Part shown: piece after piece, positions 1-8,282 of the stretch
Numbering within the stretch: position 1 is the stretch's first letter
Layout of the letters: every line of letters starts with the position of its first letter
Source of the DNA: a virus
IMG/VR virus record: IMGVR_UViG_3300031331_000002
Coordinates: 1 to 46,720 of that record
Strand: one strand, 5' to 3'
Length of the DNA stretch: 46,720 nt
Program-made: the position numbers and the translations under genes
The notes under the pieces: generated by a model
Seen by the model: only the letters and a program-made list of their open reading frames with translations
What the model was told of the DNA's origin: nothing
Databases searched by the model: none

Positions 1-127
1 TGTTTTTCCAGCTTTTGCCCAGAAGTTAGCCGCGCCACCGACGACCGCAGCCGTGTGCTCGGTTTCACGTGCCGCCTCGCGCATCTCCTTGCGAAAATCC
101 TTGAAGCCCTTACGACCTGGCAGCATG
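1..127. repeat. Left copy of 127-bp terminal direct repeat
   Basis: These 127 bases are identical to the last 127 bases of the window. An exact 127-base end overlap is what a k=127 assembly of a circular or circularly permuted molecule leaves behind, so it is more likely an assembly overlap than a biological terminal repeat. The tape-measure reading frame continues exactly across the join, which supports circular closure. Confidence 0.95.
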
Positions 128-537
128 CTCTTATCTAGCTTTGAGAACTTTGCCGCCGCCTTTGTGGTCAGCATATCGAATTCGAAAAAGTCGCGGCCTA
201 TCGATCTAATACCGGCAGCGGCTCCAATGAACAAAACAATTTTTGAGATCAATCCCGATAGAGATGCCGATGAGCTACGAGCCGCTGTACCTATCCCCCG
301 GACTCTACGCGATGCGCGCTCGGCCCCCCTACCTAGTTTATCGACGGCCTTTTTTCCTTTTCGCCCAAACGTATCTATCGCGCGAGATGATTTCGCGGCG
401 CTCTTTTTTGTCGCTTCTCCTAATGCCTGATGGATCTTCTTTTCGAACTTGCCGAGTTGAGATAGCAGTCCCTTGACTGACTTAGATGCCCTGCTGGCAT
501 CGAAACCTACTCGATATACTTTTTCAAAATCAGCCAT
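1..537 (-). CDS. Tail tape measure protein, N-terminal part (continues at window end)
   Basis: The first 179 codons of the tape measure gene; the rest lies at 44569..46720 after circular closure, giving about 853 residues in all. The protein sets tail length and is threaded inside the tail tube. The start is the ATG at 537, which overlaps the stop of the frameshifted tail chaperone reading (530..532). That coupling is typical of tail operons. The N-terminus starts MADFEKVYRVGFDASRASKS and is Lys/Arg/Ser-rich, with a hydrophobic stretch (about residues 94-110) before the region shared with the other end. Frame continuity across the 127-bp overlap was checked: the ATG at 126 is codon 138. Confidence 0.85.
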   Translation of the reverse strand, partial: MADFEKVYRVGFDASRASKSVKGLLSQLGKFEKKIHQALGEATKKSAAKSSRAIDTFGRKGKKAVDKLGRGAERASRRVRGIGTAARSSSASLSGLISKIVLFIGAAAGIRSIGRDFFEFDMLTTKAAAKFSKLDKSMLPGRKGFKDFRKEMREAARETEHTAAVVGGAANFWAKAGKT

Positions 538-1251
538 CAGTTTTTGACATTTCTATTTGAACGAACATGTATTCTTGGCGGTCGTAGAACTCCGGACCGC
601 TCCAATCGTCAATCACACTGGGATCTATCCCATAATGCTGCGCCACGTTTAGGATCTGAATAGTGGCGAGGTCCAGAGAATGCTCTAAGCTACTTCGTCG
701 CTTTCGTCGTTTTCTGTTTCCTTCTCCGCTTCCGAATTTTGGCTCAAATCTTCGCCCTCGTCCCCCGTGAGGGCCTCCAAAAAAGGGTCAAGCTGTCTCG
801 GGTAATTTGCGACGACAGCCCAGAACAGGGCCGCATAAAGCTCGGTTGGATTAGAGCCGAAGAGATCGCACATTCCGGTATCGTCCGCAGTGTGCTTAGC
901 TTCTCCGATAGTAATCTCTACATTCGGAAGCATTGTTCCGGCGAGCTTCTGAAGTCTTTGAAACGGAAGGAGTTGAGGTATAAGTTTTGCGATACCACAT
1001 ATTACCCCATCACCAGTCATGGCGCTGGCGCCGATCATTTTGATAGCTTCCCCAGTGCTCTCGGAGGATTCTGTTATTTCGGATATTTGTTCTAGTATAT
1101 CTGAAATAGCTGGAATAGATGTTAATCCAAGAGAAGCATATTCGTGAAATACACCGAGACTCTCCCAGGGGTTCATGAGATTGAAAACATAAACCCTCTT
1201 CTTTCCTGAAATGTTGAAACCTGTGATCTTCGATGTCTTTTTCTTTCCCAT
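530..1251 (-). CDS. Tail assembly chaperone, -1 frameshift fusion (G-T type)
   Basis: Inferred 240-residue product made when ribosomes slip back one base on the T TTT TTG heptamer at 784..778. The first 158 residues come from the zero frame. The next 82 come from the -1 frame, which is open down to a TGA at 530..532 overlapping the tape measure start. The new tail has an Arg-rich linker (NRKRRKRRSS) and then a conserved-looking domain ending near DDWSGPEFYDRQEYMF. A short and a frameshifted long chaperone just upstream of the tape measure gene is the arrangement of lambda G/GT and many other tailed phages. The slippery site and the open -1 frame are seen directly; use of the site is inferred. 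Confidence 0.8.
685..1251 (-). CDS. Tail assembly chaperone, short (unshifted) product
   Basis: 188-residue zero-frame product of the chaperone gene. It is expected to bind the tape measure protein during tail assembly. The first part is a mixed helical domain. The last 30 residues are very acidic (GEDLSQNSEAEKETENDESD), whereas the alternative -1 tail is very basic. It sits between the second tail-tube-like protein and the tape measure gene. No enzymatic motif is visible. The call rests on position, size and the frameshift signal rather than on close sequence recognition. Confidence 0.75.
   Translation of the reverse strand: MGKKKTSKITGFNISGKKRVYVFNLMNPWESLGVFHEYASLGLTSIPAISDILEQISEITESSESTGEAIKMIGASAMTGDGVICGIAKLIPQLLPFQRLQKLAGTMLPNVEITIGEAKHTADDTGMCDLFGSNPTELYAALFWAVVANYPRQLDPFLEALTGDEGEDLSQNSEAEKETENDESDEVA
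778..784 (-). promoter_or_regulatory. Programmed -1 ribosomal frameshift site (TTTTTTG)
   Basis: On the minus strand the zero-frame codons are CCT TTT TTG GAG, giving the canonical X XXY YYZ heptamer T TTT TTG. It is the only perfect slippery heptamer I found in the overlap of the two frames. Slippage joins the 0 frame to a -1 frame open for 83 codons. Confidence 0.8.
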
Positions 1252-1264
1252 TCTTTACCCCATT

Positions 1265-1747
1265 TTATATTGCCACAAATGGCAAGTGTATACCATGACT
1301 GATTAACAGCCTCGGTGTTTCGAAAACATACGTGTATATGCCTGGGATTGCTTGTCGCGTCCATGCCGGTTTATCCGTCTGTCTGCATGCAGATGCGATT
1401 ACCGTCGATGTACCGCCGCTTGCCAGGTCCTCAAGGATAATAGGAAACGGTATCCCAGTCAGATCGCCAACCTGAAACGCTCCGTTGCCAATGGCCCATT
1501 GAGCAATACCTATTTCTATGATACCGCTTTGGTTAACGTTGCTCGCAAAAGTCCCCCCACCAGTCAAGCATTTAAAAAGCTTTGCCTGTGGGGCATTGTA
1601 TCGAGCGGTGATAAAGTCTAGGCCGTCAATCGGAAAAGGTGGAGCGCCGACGATCACCTTCGTGTCGTTGAAGCTCCATCTTGTATAGGGGATCTCAGGC
1701 CCGGACAGTATACCGTCTAGGACTTTTGCGAGCTTCGCTATTGACAT
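1265..1747 (-). CDS. Tail-tube-like structural protein (second copy position)
   Basis: 160-residue protein with no transmembrane segment, rich in beta-prone Gly/Ile/Val/Thr stretches. It lies between the presumed tail tube protein and the tail chaperone and starts 3 bases after the preceding stop. Some contractile tails have two tube or tube-initiator genes in this position. I see no diagnostic motif. The assignment is positional and could equally be a tail completion protein. Confidence 0.5.
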   Translation of the reverse strand: MSIAKLAKVLDGILSGPEIPYTRWSFNDTKVIVGAPPFPIDGLDFITARYNAPQAKLFKCLTGGGTFASNVNQSGIIEIGIAQWAIGNGAFQVGDLTGIPFPIILEDLASGGTSTVIASACRQTDKPAWTRQAIPGIYTYVFETPRLLISHGIHLPFVAI

Positions 1748-1749
1748 TT

Positions 1750-2211
1750 TTACGCGGTTTCAAACAGCGCGAAACTTCCGGCTTTGCATTTCATGTAGTC
1801 ATTTGTAATGACCCATTCAGGCATAGGGACCTCGTTGGTTCGCTCCACACGCGGCGCTTTAACGATGTACCCAAGCGGAGATGAGCAATCGAGGTTAGGG
1901 GCATTTTCATCCGAGAATGCGAAGGACAAGGGCCCGTTGATCTCATTGATTGCGACAACCCAATCAGTAGTTGGCGATCCCTCCATCATGGAGAAAAACA
2001 ATTTCCCACTTTTCGACGGATTGAAAACCTGAATAGAGGTACCAGATGCGACTTTCGTTGGCTCAAATTTGTCCTCATCCGGTTCGGCCGCGATCATGTT
2101 GAGCGCCTGCACCGTGTGAGATTCATTTCCTACGAGGTCGATTAGTGTCAGTGTCGCATTATTGAACGAGTATGGCTTGAAGACTAAGTCTTCTGATAGA
2201 TAGAGTCCCAT
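1750..2211 (-). CDS. Probable tail tube protein
   Basis: 153-residue protein directly after the sheath gene, where the inner tube protein is encoded in contractile tails. The size fits tube proteins (about 140-180 residues) and the sequence is beta-rich. A minus-strand AAGGAGAGTAAAT precedes the ATG at 2211. It is probably related to the DUF3277 tube family, though that is from general resemblance and position only. Confidence 0.6.
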   Translation of the reverse strand: MGLYLSEDLVFKPYSFNNATLTLIDLVGNESHTVQALNMIAAEPDEDKFEPTKVASGTSIQVFNPSKSGKLFFSMMEGSPTTDWVVAINEINGPLSFAFSDENAPNLDCSSPLGYIVKAPRVERTNEVPMPEWVITNDYMKCKAGSFALFETA

Positions 2212-2222
2212 ATTTACTCTCC

Positions 2223-3671
2223 TTATACCGTCGCCGTCATTGCGGCGGCAACGTCATTGATTGCCCATTGTGCGGTTAGATTTGCCAGGTCTGAAAGCGT
2301 CAACGTATGTGTCGCCTTAGTTACGGCGGTGATGTCGGCTGCGCTCGGGAGGTTGAGCACATAATCCGGCTCGATTACTTTGCGTTTTACCAAAATATCG
2401 AGATGGTATTTTATCGGTGCCGCTAAACTCGTAATGTCCTCATCGGAGAATACCGCCGGCTTGTTAGCGCCTGCCATCGCCAAAAGCGTTGCATAGCCCA
2501 TCTCTTGCGACCGAGCTTCTGCCCAGTACAGGGCTATACGGTGCCGTACTTCAACGCCCCCAGGGGTTAGCCCGTGTTTGAGATGAACCACCCCGGCCGG
2601 GTTACCAAGCCAGTCACAGCCTTTCCCCTCAAGCGCTGCCTCTTCGGTAGCTGTCATCTCAATGACGGTCGTCCCGTCCAGATCGAGACCAGAGGCATAA
2701 ACCGAAGATAGTCCGATCCTGGCAATGTTCGCCTGACCCTCGGGCCTGACGTGGCACTCACCACAGATCGCCGCATCTGGATTCTGAGTTGTGTGCTCGG
2801 TGTAGGTGATATGAGCATTGTTATTGGACAGTTCTTTAAGCTGATAGGCAACGTCGGTTGTCTCGACGGCGTCCTTAGAGTTTTCGTCAGTGTCCATGCA
2901 CTCAAACATTTTTTTGTACACCGCGCAGGCCGTAGCCAGATCAACTTTTTGGGCGATAGAACCACTGCGTTGATTGACAATAAACGGCGTGTTGTCAAGC
3001 GCCAATATTGCGGCAAGTGCATCATCAGGATCCTCAGCGTCTAGGCCAGCAACAGAGAACGCACCAGAAGCAATATTGAGATACCCTGCGGCACTGATGT
3101 CGGTACCCGCCCCACCCGTTGCTGCTGTGATTGTGACCGCTTCAGAGTCTGCCCCTGTGGTGCTGTTAGACAGCACAAACCTATTGAGGGCATCTATCTC
3201 TACGGTACAAGTGGCCCAGTCCCCGGCCAATGCCTGAATGGCTGTCTGCATTAGGGCAGCTACATCGGCGAGGCTCGTTACATCCGCCATGGTGGCCGTT
3301 GTGACGAGTACAGTGGGCACCCCACCGATGGTCAAGCCAAAATCACCGGCGACCACTGCCGCATATGTAGCCATTATGGTACCAGGCGATCCACACACAA
3401 ATTGAGCGGGCGTGTCGGCACTGACCCACCGCCCAATATATGCTTGGTCCGGACCTCCCATTGATTGGGCCCAAAGAGTCGTACACCATTCATCGGCATC
3501 TGAATCAGCCGTCAAGTCCGTAGCGTACGACGATTTGTCAGTGATGATGTATCGCCGGTCAACGGGCACATCATCAGTGTCCACGAGAAGCAACGGCACG
3601 CTGAAACCAGCCTGCGCAGCTGTCACGACGGACAACCCAATATTTAACGAATAAATATCACTTAGTTGCAT
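2223..3671 (-). CDS. Contractile tail sheath protein (DUF3383-like)
   Basis: 482-residue protein of sheath size in sheath position, between the neck gene and the tube gene. It looks like the DUF3383 family: an N-terminal domain with DRRYIITDKSS, a Gly/Ala/Thr-rich inserted beta domain (about residues 100-215), then a conserved helical core with FIVNQRSGS and VYKKMFECMD. The C-terminal part (HRIALYWAEARSQEMGYATL) leads into a domain ending in a hydrophobic tail. The sheath contracts around the tube to drive it through the envelope. This gene is the main reason for calling the phage myovirus-type. Confidence 0.8.
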   Translation of the reverse strand: MQLSDIYSLNIGLSVVTAAQAGFSVPLLLVDTDDVPVDRRYIITDKSSYATDLTADSDADEWCTTLWAQSMGGPDQAYIGRWVSADTPAQFVCGSPGTIMATYAAVVAGDFGLTIGGVPTVLVTTATMADVTSLADVAALMQTAIQALAGDWATCTVEIDALNRFVLSNSTTGADSEAVTITAATGGAGTDISAAGYLNIASGAFSVAGLDAEDPDDALAAILALDNTPFIVNQRSGSIAQKVDLATACAVYKKMFECMDTDENSKDAVETTDVAYQLKELSNNNAHITYTEHTTQNPDAAICGECHVRPEGQANIARIGLSSVYASGLDLDGTTVIEMTATEEAALEGKGCDWLGNPAGVVHLKHGLTPGGVEVRHRIALYWAEARSQEMGYATLLAMAGANKPAVFSDEDITSLAAPIKYHLDILVKRKVIEPDYVLNLPSAADITAVTKATHTLTLSDLANLTAQWAINDVAAAMTATV

Positions 3672-3679
3672 GTCATCTC

Positions 3680-4240
3680 CTACATTGTTAGAGCGCCGTC
3701 AATTTCAACTGCGGCTATTCGCTCATTTGTTTTCTTGTGTCTGTATATGGCCTGAAAAACCATTTCACAGGTCATATAATGATGAAAAATAATCTCATCA
3801 TCGTCATATTTTGTGTCGTCGATGATCGTCAAATCAGACTTGTACTCTGCATTGTTCGCTGCAAGATTAGCCGTGATGTCCGGATCTTTTTGAGCAGCGA
3901 TAGAACACGCCGACAATACATCATCGCCAAAAGGATGATTGTACAAATCGATTCTTACCGTGGCAACCCGCAGCTGTTGAGCGCGTAGAATAACATCATA
4001 GGTCCCGTCGTCAGGATCTAATAGATTGGCGTTCGTTATTCCCGGATTCCCTTGGGGTTTAGAGCCAACTCGCCTGTAGGTAAAATACGGTACACGTATG
4101 CGTCCGCCATCTTGTGCGTCCGGCCATCTGTAATGGTATGCGTGAGCAACCCCTATTTTTCCGAGGTTCTTCCCGCATGCAATGAGCCATGGTCTTACAG
4201 CCTCATTGACCCACAGTTCTCTATCGGTGTTGTCTGTCAT
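3680..4240 (-). CDS. Neck / tail terminator protein (LIC_12616-like)
   Basis: 186-residue protein that overlaps the preceding gene by 4 bases (ATGA). It contains RVPYFTYRRVGSKPQGNPG and DVILRAQQLRVATVRIDLYN, then a run leading to YMTCEMVFQAIYRHK. This pattern resembles the phage neck terminator (gp12/LIC_12616-like) family, which caps the tail and joins it to the head. Position just upstream of the sheath gene agrees. Confidence 0.65.
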   Translation of the reverse strand: MTDNTDRELWVNEAVRPWLIACGKNLGKIGVAHAYHYRWPDAQDGGRIRVPYFTYRRVGSKPQGNPGITNANLLDPDDGTYDVILRAQQLRVATVRIDLYNHPFGDDVLSACSIAAQKDPDITANLAANNAEYKSDLTIIDDTKYDDDEIIFHHYMTCEMVFQAIYRHKKTNERIAAVEIDGALTM

Positions 4241-4614
4241 TTTTTCTTGATGATCGGAATCATTGAGCGTTTGAGTCTACCGGTTTTTATTCGGTCGCAA
4301 ACTCTGTTGATGTCCCAAGCGATCTTAATTCCAAGATTTTCCAGAACACCAAAATTGCCGTCAATTGTATCTATAATGGCGGCCTTGATGTCCTCGTTCC
4401 AGTCTCCGGCTCGGGCCTCAGCTCGCTCGACAAAATAAGACGGAGAAATACCTCTGGACGTTCCATCGTTTTGCCACTTTGCGACGTGCTGGACCTTGGT
4501 ACCTTTTTTTGATTCGGGATATATCCCGCGTGCCGCGATGTCAATCTCAGTCATACCAAGCGATTCTGCTTGTCCGACCATTTCTAAGATGTCACTTTGA
4601 ATCGATTTTGACAT
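4237..4614 (-). CDS. Head-tail joining / neck protein (gp10-like)
   Basis: 125 residues from the ATG at 4614 (MSKSIQSDILEM); an in-frame ATG 18 bases upstream is less likely. The segment VAKWQNDGTSRGISPSYFVE resembles the His/Gln-Asn-(D/E)-Gly-Thr ... P-x-R/Y-F signature of HK97 gp10-type tail completion proteins. The gene overlaps both neighbours. It is one of three consecutive genes expected to build the neck. Confidence 0.55.
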   Translation of the reverse strand: MSKSIQSDILEMVGQAESLGMTEIDIAARGIYPESKKGTKVQHVAKWQNDGTSRGISPSYFVERAEARAGDWNEDIKAAIIDTIDGNFGVLENLGIKIAWDINRVCDRIKTGRLKRSMIPIIKKK

Positions 4615-4960
4615 CTTTCTTTTTTGTCTCAACCACCTTTGAGTGCTTGGCAGGTTTTGGATTTTTCACCTTCTTTTTAGGCTTGAGATCCTGGCGCTGA
4701 TTCTTCGGGCTGTTAGCAGTCAACAAAGCGGCCTTTTTGTCGTCAGCTGTCGCCCCCTTTGGAAGCTTTGCCAGTACCTCGACATCGGATTCAAGCAGCT
4801 CGTTGAAAGCCACGCCACGATGTTTCCTCAGTACTCGCAGCTGTGCTGATACAGCTGGATCCTTGTAGTCAATTGGGTAATCGTAGCTGCCGACTTTGAT
4901 CCGCACCAACCCATTAGGTGTTTTGACATACAGATCGCTTCTTACGGATGTTATGATCAT
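4592..4960 (-). CDS. Small structural-region protein with Lys-rich tail
   Basis: 122 residues from the ATG at 4960, which is preceded by AGGAG at good spacing. A longer frame opening at 5032 has no such site. The N-terminal half looks like a small folded domain (VKTPNGLVRIKVGSYDYP). The C-terminal 40 residues are very Lys-rich and low complexity (KPKKKVKNPKPAKHSK), perhaps binding DNA or an acidic partner in the head-tail interface. Function unknown; position suggests a connector accessory. Confidence 0.6.
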   Translation of the reverse strand: MIITSVRSDLYVKTPNGLVRIKVGSYDYPIDYKDPAVSAQLRVLRKHRGVAFNELLESDVEVLAKLPKGATADDKKAALLTANSPKNQRQDLKPKKKVKNPKPAKHSKVVETKKKDVKIDSK

Positions 4961-4976
4961 TTTCAATTCTCCTATC

Positions 4977-5870
4977 CTACCAACCGGGTAGGAATATATG
5001 AGGGTGTGACGTTGTTTCTTCGTCGTCCTCAATTAAGTCCTCGTCCGAGTCGGCCCAAATCGGGAGACTCGCGAGGACGCGCTTCTCGGCTTCATATTCG
5101 TTCTGGTATGCCTTGCGCTCGTCCGCAAGACCATCGTCTCCGTTGAGTGTCCAATTGAACGCACAGAGAGCCATGAGGGCAGGCCCGAGCACACTACTAT
5201 CCCTTATGGTGTTGATGTTGAAACGACCGCTTTGTAGCAGCATATCCTTGCGTAGCTTCTCACGAACGCTATTGAGTACCGCCTCAAACCTATTTGCCGG
5301 TGATGTCAGCGCAGAATACGCGCGCGGGTAAAGGGCCTCCATGTCCCGGCTGAATCCCTCTGTATCAAGCTGTTGGTAGGCGAGCAGGGTTGCTCGTTCG
5401 GTAAAAGGCGCGCCGGTACCTACAGGGATCACTTCGATTGTCAGTACCGCACCCTGTTCGAAAACATCCGTGTCACTGAGGTCAAGATCTGCGGTGGCGT
5501 GTAGAGCATATACTGAATCTCCATCGTCATACTGATTATCGACAGTGGTTTCCAGTGTAACGATTCGGTTCGTTGAATCGTACCCTTTGACGGTGCGAAT
5601 TTCAGAAACACCCGTCCCCACTATCATAATCCTATCGCCTGGCGCCAGGTCTCCCGCCTCTGAATCCAGAGTCAAGCTGTCCTCATATCGTGAGACAGCT
5701 CCGTCCAGTGTGGTCGCGGTATAGAGGGTAAAGGCACTATCTTCTAACAATGCCTCACCGGCAGAGTCGTAAATATTGAGAGACATTTCTGTAAGATCTT
5801 CGGCAGACCATCCAGACGGAAAATTCACGCGATATATTTCCGAATCAGAACTATATTTCATGTATCTCAT
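4977..5870 (-). CDS. Putative head-tail connector / adaptor-region protein
   Basis: 297-residue protein. The N-terminal half is beta-rich (residues 1-150), with segments such as GDRIMIVGTGVSEIRTVKGY that look like a short beta barrel. The C-terminal half is helical (YQQLDTEGFSRDMEALYPRA onward), ending in an acidic DSDEDLIEDDEE stretch. No family was recognised with certainty. Position between fibre-like proteins and neck genes suggests a connector or adaptor role. Confidence 0.5.
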   Translation of the reverse strand: MRYMKYSSDSEIYRVNFPSGWSAEDLTEMSLNIYDSAGEALLEDSAFTLYTATTLDGAVSRYEDSLTLDSEAGDLAPGDRIMIVGTGVSEIRTVKGYDSTNRIVTLETTVDNQYDDGDSVYALHATADLDLSDTDVFEQGAVLTIEVIPVGTGAPFTERATLLAYQQLDTEGFSRDMEALYPRAYSALTSPANRFEAVLNSVREKLRKDMLLQSGRFNINTIRDSSVLGPALMALCAFNWTLNGDDGLADERKAYQNEYEAEKRVLASLPIWADSDEDLIEDDEETTSHPHIFLPGW

Positions 5871-5880
5871 TTAATCACCA

Positions 5881-6489
5881 TTATTCGGCGTATCCGTACA
5901 AAACAAACGCCATTGAAGCGTCTGCAACATCCCCATCGGTCACATAAGGACTTGCGGGGGAGAACGTAGAATACAGAACATCGTTTTTTCGGGTAAGCAG
6001 ATACCCGGCATTACCACCATATTTAAATACGTTAGCCACGTCACTAACACCGCCTATCCAATAATAGACCCCGGAAGTTATAGTAAATCTATCAATATCA
6101 AGAGTATTCCATCCGGCTGTGCACCCCTGCCCAATAATATTTTGCGACAACAAATTACTGGCAGCTGCTACATCTCCGGCGTAAACGGTTATTTTAGCGT
6201 TTCCTGTATCAGTCGAATACAGCTTAAAATTTAAAACAGTACCAGTTAGTGACGCCTGGCATCGAAATAGGTAATGTCTGTTTGGCTGAATTGAGTTTGT
6301 GTGCACTAATTCTAACCCACACATTGCGACCTTTACCGGCGCCTGCCCGTCGACCGAGGCGATGTTTTCGAGGGCGACGCCGTCGATTGACGCGGTATAG
6401 GCAAATGTAACGCCGTCAATCTTTTTGATCCCCGCTGCCTCAACCGAGGCAGAGAAAAACAGGATTGCTATTACAATTAGGTATTTCAT
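5881..6489 (-). CDS. Secreted, repeat-rich putative adhesin
   Basis: 202 residues from the ATG at 6489, whose ATGA overlaps the stop of the preceding gene. The N-terminus MKYLIVIAILFFSASVEAAG is a clear Sec signal peptide with likely cleavage after VEA. It is followed by spaced repeats of the type I-DGV / SIDGV / SVDGQ, as found in fibre and adhesin proteins. The rest is a beta-sandwich-like domain. A cleavable signal peptide is unusual for a gene inside a head-tail cluster. It may decorate the cell surface or be a captured host protein. No catalytic motif is visible. Confidence 0.6.
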   Translation of the reverse strand: MKYLIVIAILFFSASVEAAGIKKIDGVTFAYTASIDGVALENIASVDGQAPVKVAMCGLELVHTNSIQPNRHYLFRCQASLTGTVLNFKLYSTDTGNAKITVYAGDVAAASNLLSQNIIGQGCTAGWNTLDIDRFTITSGVYYWIGGVSDVANVFKYGGNAGYLLTRKNDVLYSTFSPASPYVTDGDVADASMAFVLYGYAE

Positions 6490-7454
6490 GGTATCCCGAT
6501 AACCGTTCCGGTAAAATCGACATAGACAATTTTCGATGAAATGACTTTTCCTATCCGTTTGATAAATTGGCCAGATCCAGACGGGGCGGTATCCGTTATC
6601 AGACCATCGGTAGGAGATACATACAGGTTCGCGCCGAGGGTCGTGAAATTCCAAGCGTCGTTCCTGATGAATCCCTTCAGTAGTAGGATTTTAGCACCCG
6701 TACCGGTTCCCACCACCAGCGCGAACGCTTCAACGGACGCGGCGGCATCCGCGTCACAATCGTCATAGTGACCGTCCGCCGCGTAGTAGACGCAATTGCC
6801 GGCACCTTGGGTATTAGAGTCGACAGTACCCGCTACCGTGTCTCCGGAGGTTGTCAGATCGGCGGTAAGGTTTGCCGTCAGGGGGCGGACGGTTGACCGC
6901 CTGCCGACCTCCCACCACCATTCACCATCGAAATACAGATAGAGCACGTCCTCAAAAACTGCGTTGTATGATACTCCGCCGTTCAGCTTCAGCCCGTAGA
7001 ACCCGCTTCCGGCGGATTGGTTCGCGGCAACCGTAAGGGCCGCGTCGAATTTCAAAACGGCCAAGCTTCCCGCCTCCCAACCGGCTGACGCGATTCTGTT
7101 TATCGTCGTCGTCCCCGTGATGTCGAAAGCGTTACCATCCGTGCCAAGAGTCAAATCATTTGCGCTGGCGACATCAATCCCTTTGTTCATAAGGGATCGC
7201 CCGCTAACCTTCAGATATCCGGCAACAATCGAGTTGTCTACGTCCGAATCTCCGGACAGAATCATATTCACCGCGCCGAGGTCTCCCGAAGCTACGACAT
7301 TTCCAGTTAACGTCACATCACCGTCAATATTGATGTCGTTTGCAAAATCTAAAATCTGTTTTCCGCCGCTGTATATTTCGGTACCTAACGACGTGAACGA
7401 AACGAGCAAAATAGTAAAAACTATTAGCGATAGCCCTATTATGATTTTTTTCAT
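6486..7454 (-). CDS. Signal-anchored fibre/spike-like protein
   Basis: 322 residues from the ATG at 7454 (MKKIIIGLSLIVFTILLVSF), giving an N-terminal signal or anchor helix. After it come repetitive, beta-helix-like stretches (GDVTLTGNVVASGDLGAV) and a tail-spike-like segment, GFYGLKLNGGVSYNAVF. An in-frame TTG at 7469 is less likely. The next gene is also secreted, so the pair probably acts together at the envelope. Function is inferred only from composition. Confidence 0.6.
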   Translation of the reverse strand: MKKIIIGLSLIVFTILLVSFTSLGTEIYSGGKQILDFANDINIDGDVTLTGNVVASGDLGAVNMILSGDSDVDNSIVAGYLKVSGRSLMNKGIDVASANDLTLGTDGNAFDITGTTTINRIASAGWEAGSLAVLKFDAALTVAANQSAGSGFYGLKLNGGVSYNAVFEDVLYLYFDGEWWWEVGRRSTVRPLTANLTADLTTSGDTVAGTVDSNTQGAGNCVYYAADGHYDDCDADAAASVEAFALVVGTGTGAKILLLKGFIRNDAWNFTTLGANLYVSPTDGLITDTAPSGSGQFIKRIGKVISSKIVYVDFTGTVIGIP

Positions 7455-7465
7455 TTTGTCGCCTA

Positions 7466-7795
7466 TCAATACGAAACGTTGGCTGTTCCGGAAATTGTTC
7501 TGCTGTCAGGGTTTGCGTACTCTACCAAGACCTTGTCCCCACTTACGAAACCCTTCAGGTTTTCGACAGCGTGATCCGTCTCGCCAACTGCGGTAAACTC
7601 ATGCATCACCGTGTCGTAAGCCGCTCCGGCCGCTGCGTCTTTGGTGATCGTTATATCCCCGGCTGACGTAGGTGCAACGTCCAAGTGGATGTCAATCCTA
7701 TCGACATCGAATCTGTCGGCGATATAAATAGTCCATGCAACCGCGCCGGTAGTCGGTGCCAGTTTTTGTTGTTCGCTGCATTCTTTAATTCCCAT
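7466..7795 (-). CDS. Small beta-rich structural protein
   Basis: 109-residue protein with a beta-sandwich-like pattern (FDVDRIDIHLDVAPTSAGDI). It overlaps the upstream gene by one base. There is no signal peptide, unlike the next two genes. It could be a fibre subunit or head decoration. Confidence is in the gene, not the role. Confidence 0.55.
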   Translation of the reverse strand: MGIKECSEQQKLAPTTGAVAWTIYIADRFDVDRIDIHLDVAPTSAGDITITKDAAAGAAYDTVMHEFTAVGETDHAVENLKGFVSGDKVLVEYANPDSRTISGTANVSY

Positions 7796-8079
7796 TACTC
7801 CACCGCCTTTACAGCTGGCTTTTTGTCAGATTCTTTATTGACAGCTCGCCTCAATGCCTCTAAGTCCGCCGTCAATTGCTGGATTCTAAGTTCATGATTT
7901 CGTCCAAGCAACAGTAGCTCTGTCAGATATTCGATAGCTGATATAACCATGTGCTCAGTATTTATAGTCCCTGCATTACCTCTAGTCCATGAAATCTTTT
8001 TTGCTAGATCCACGATAGCCTCTTTGATTTCATCCTTCGGACTTTTAGGCACTTTATTCACATTGTTCAAATCTTTCAT
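7795..8079 (-). CDS. Small coiled-coil protein
   Basis: 94 residues from the ATG at 8079, which overlaps the preceding stop as ATGA. A longer frame opens at 8136 but lacks the coupled start. The second half (LLLLGRNHELRIQQLTADLE) has heptad spacing and is probably a coiled coil, with a Lys-rich end. Function unknown; part of the head-region accessory group. Confidence 0.6.
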   Translation of the reverse strand: MKDLNNVNKVPKSPKDEIKEAIVDLAKKISWTRGNAGTINTEHMVISAIEYLTELLLLGRNHELRIQQLTADLEALRRAVNKESDKKPAVKAVE

Positions 8080-8282
8080 ATTTTCCCATTCCTTTTTTTG
8101 TATGATCCTGTCACTATTAGACAATGTCTTTTCCATTGTTTTGCGACTTCATCTCTCGTATCCCCTGGGTTTCCAACAACCCCGCAGTTGCCGCACTTTG
8201 GACGAAAAGGCCCCTCACCAACTATAGAGACAGTATCCTCTCCACCGCAGTGAGGACATCGCTTGTCGATATCCTCAGACAT
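8076..8282 (-). CDS. Lar-like zinc-ribbon protein
   Basis: 68-residue protein with CPHCGG near the start and CGNCG about 20 residues later, then a DEVAKQWKRH helix. This two-knuckle ribbon with a terminal A-x-x-W-(N/K)-R helix resembles the Lar (restriction alleviation) family. It could counter host restriction, but Lar-like ribbons are widespread in phages and often uncharacterised. It starts with ATG overlapping the previous stop by one base. Confidence 0.6.
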   Translation of the reverse strand: MSEDIDKRCPHCGGEDTVSIVGEGPFRPKCGNCGVVGNPGDTRDEVAKQWKRHCLIVTGSYKKRNGKI

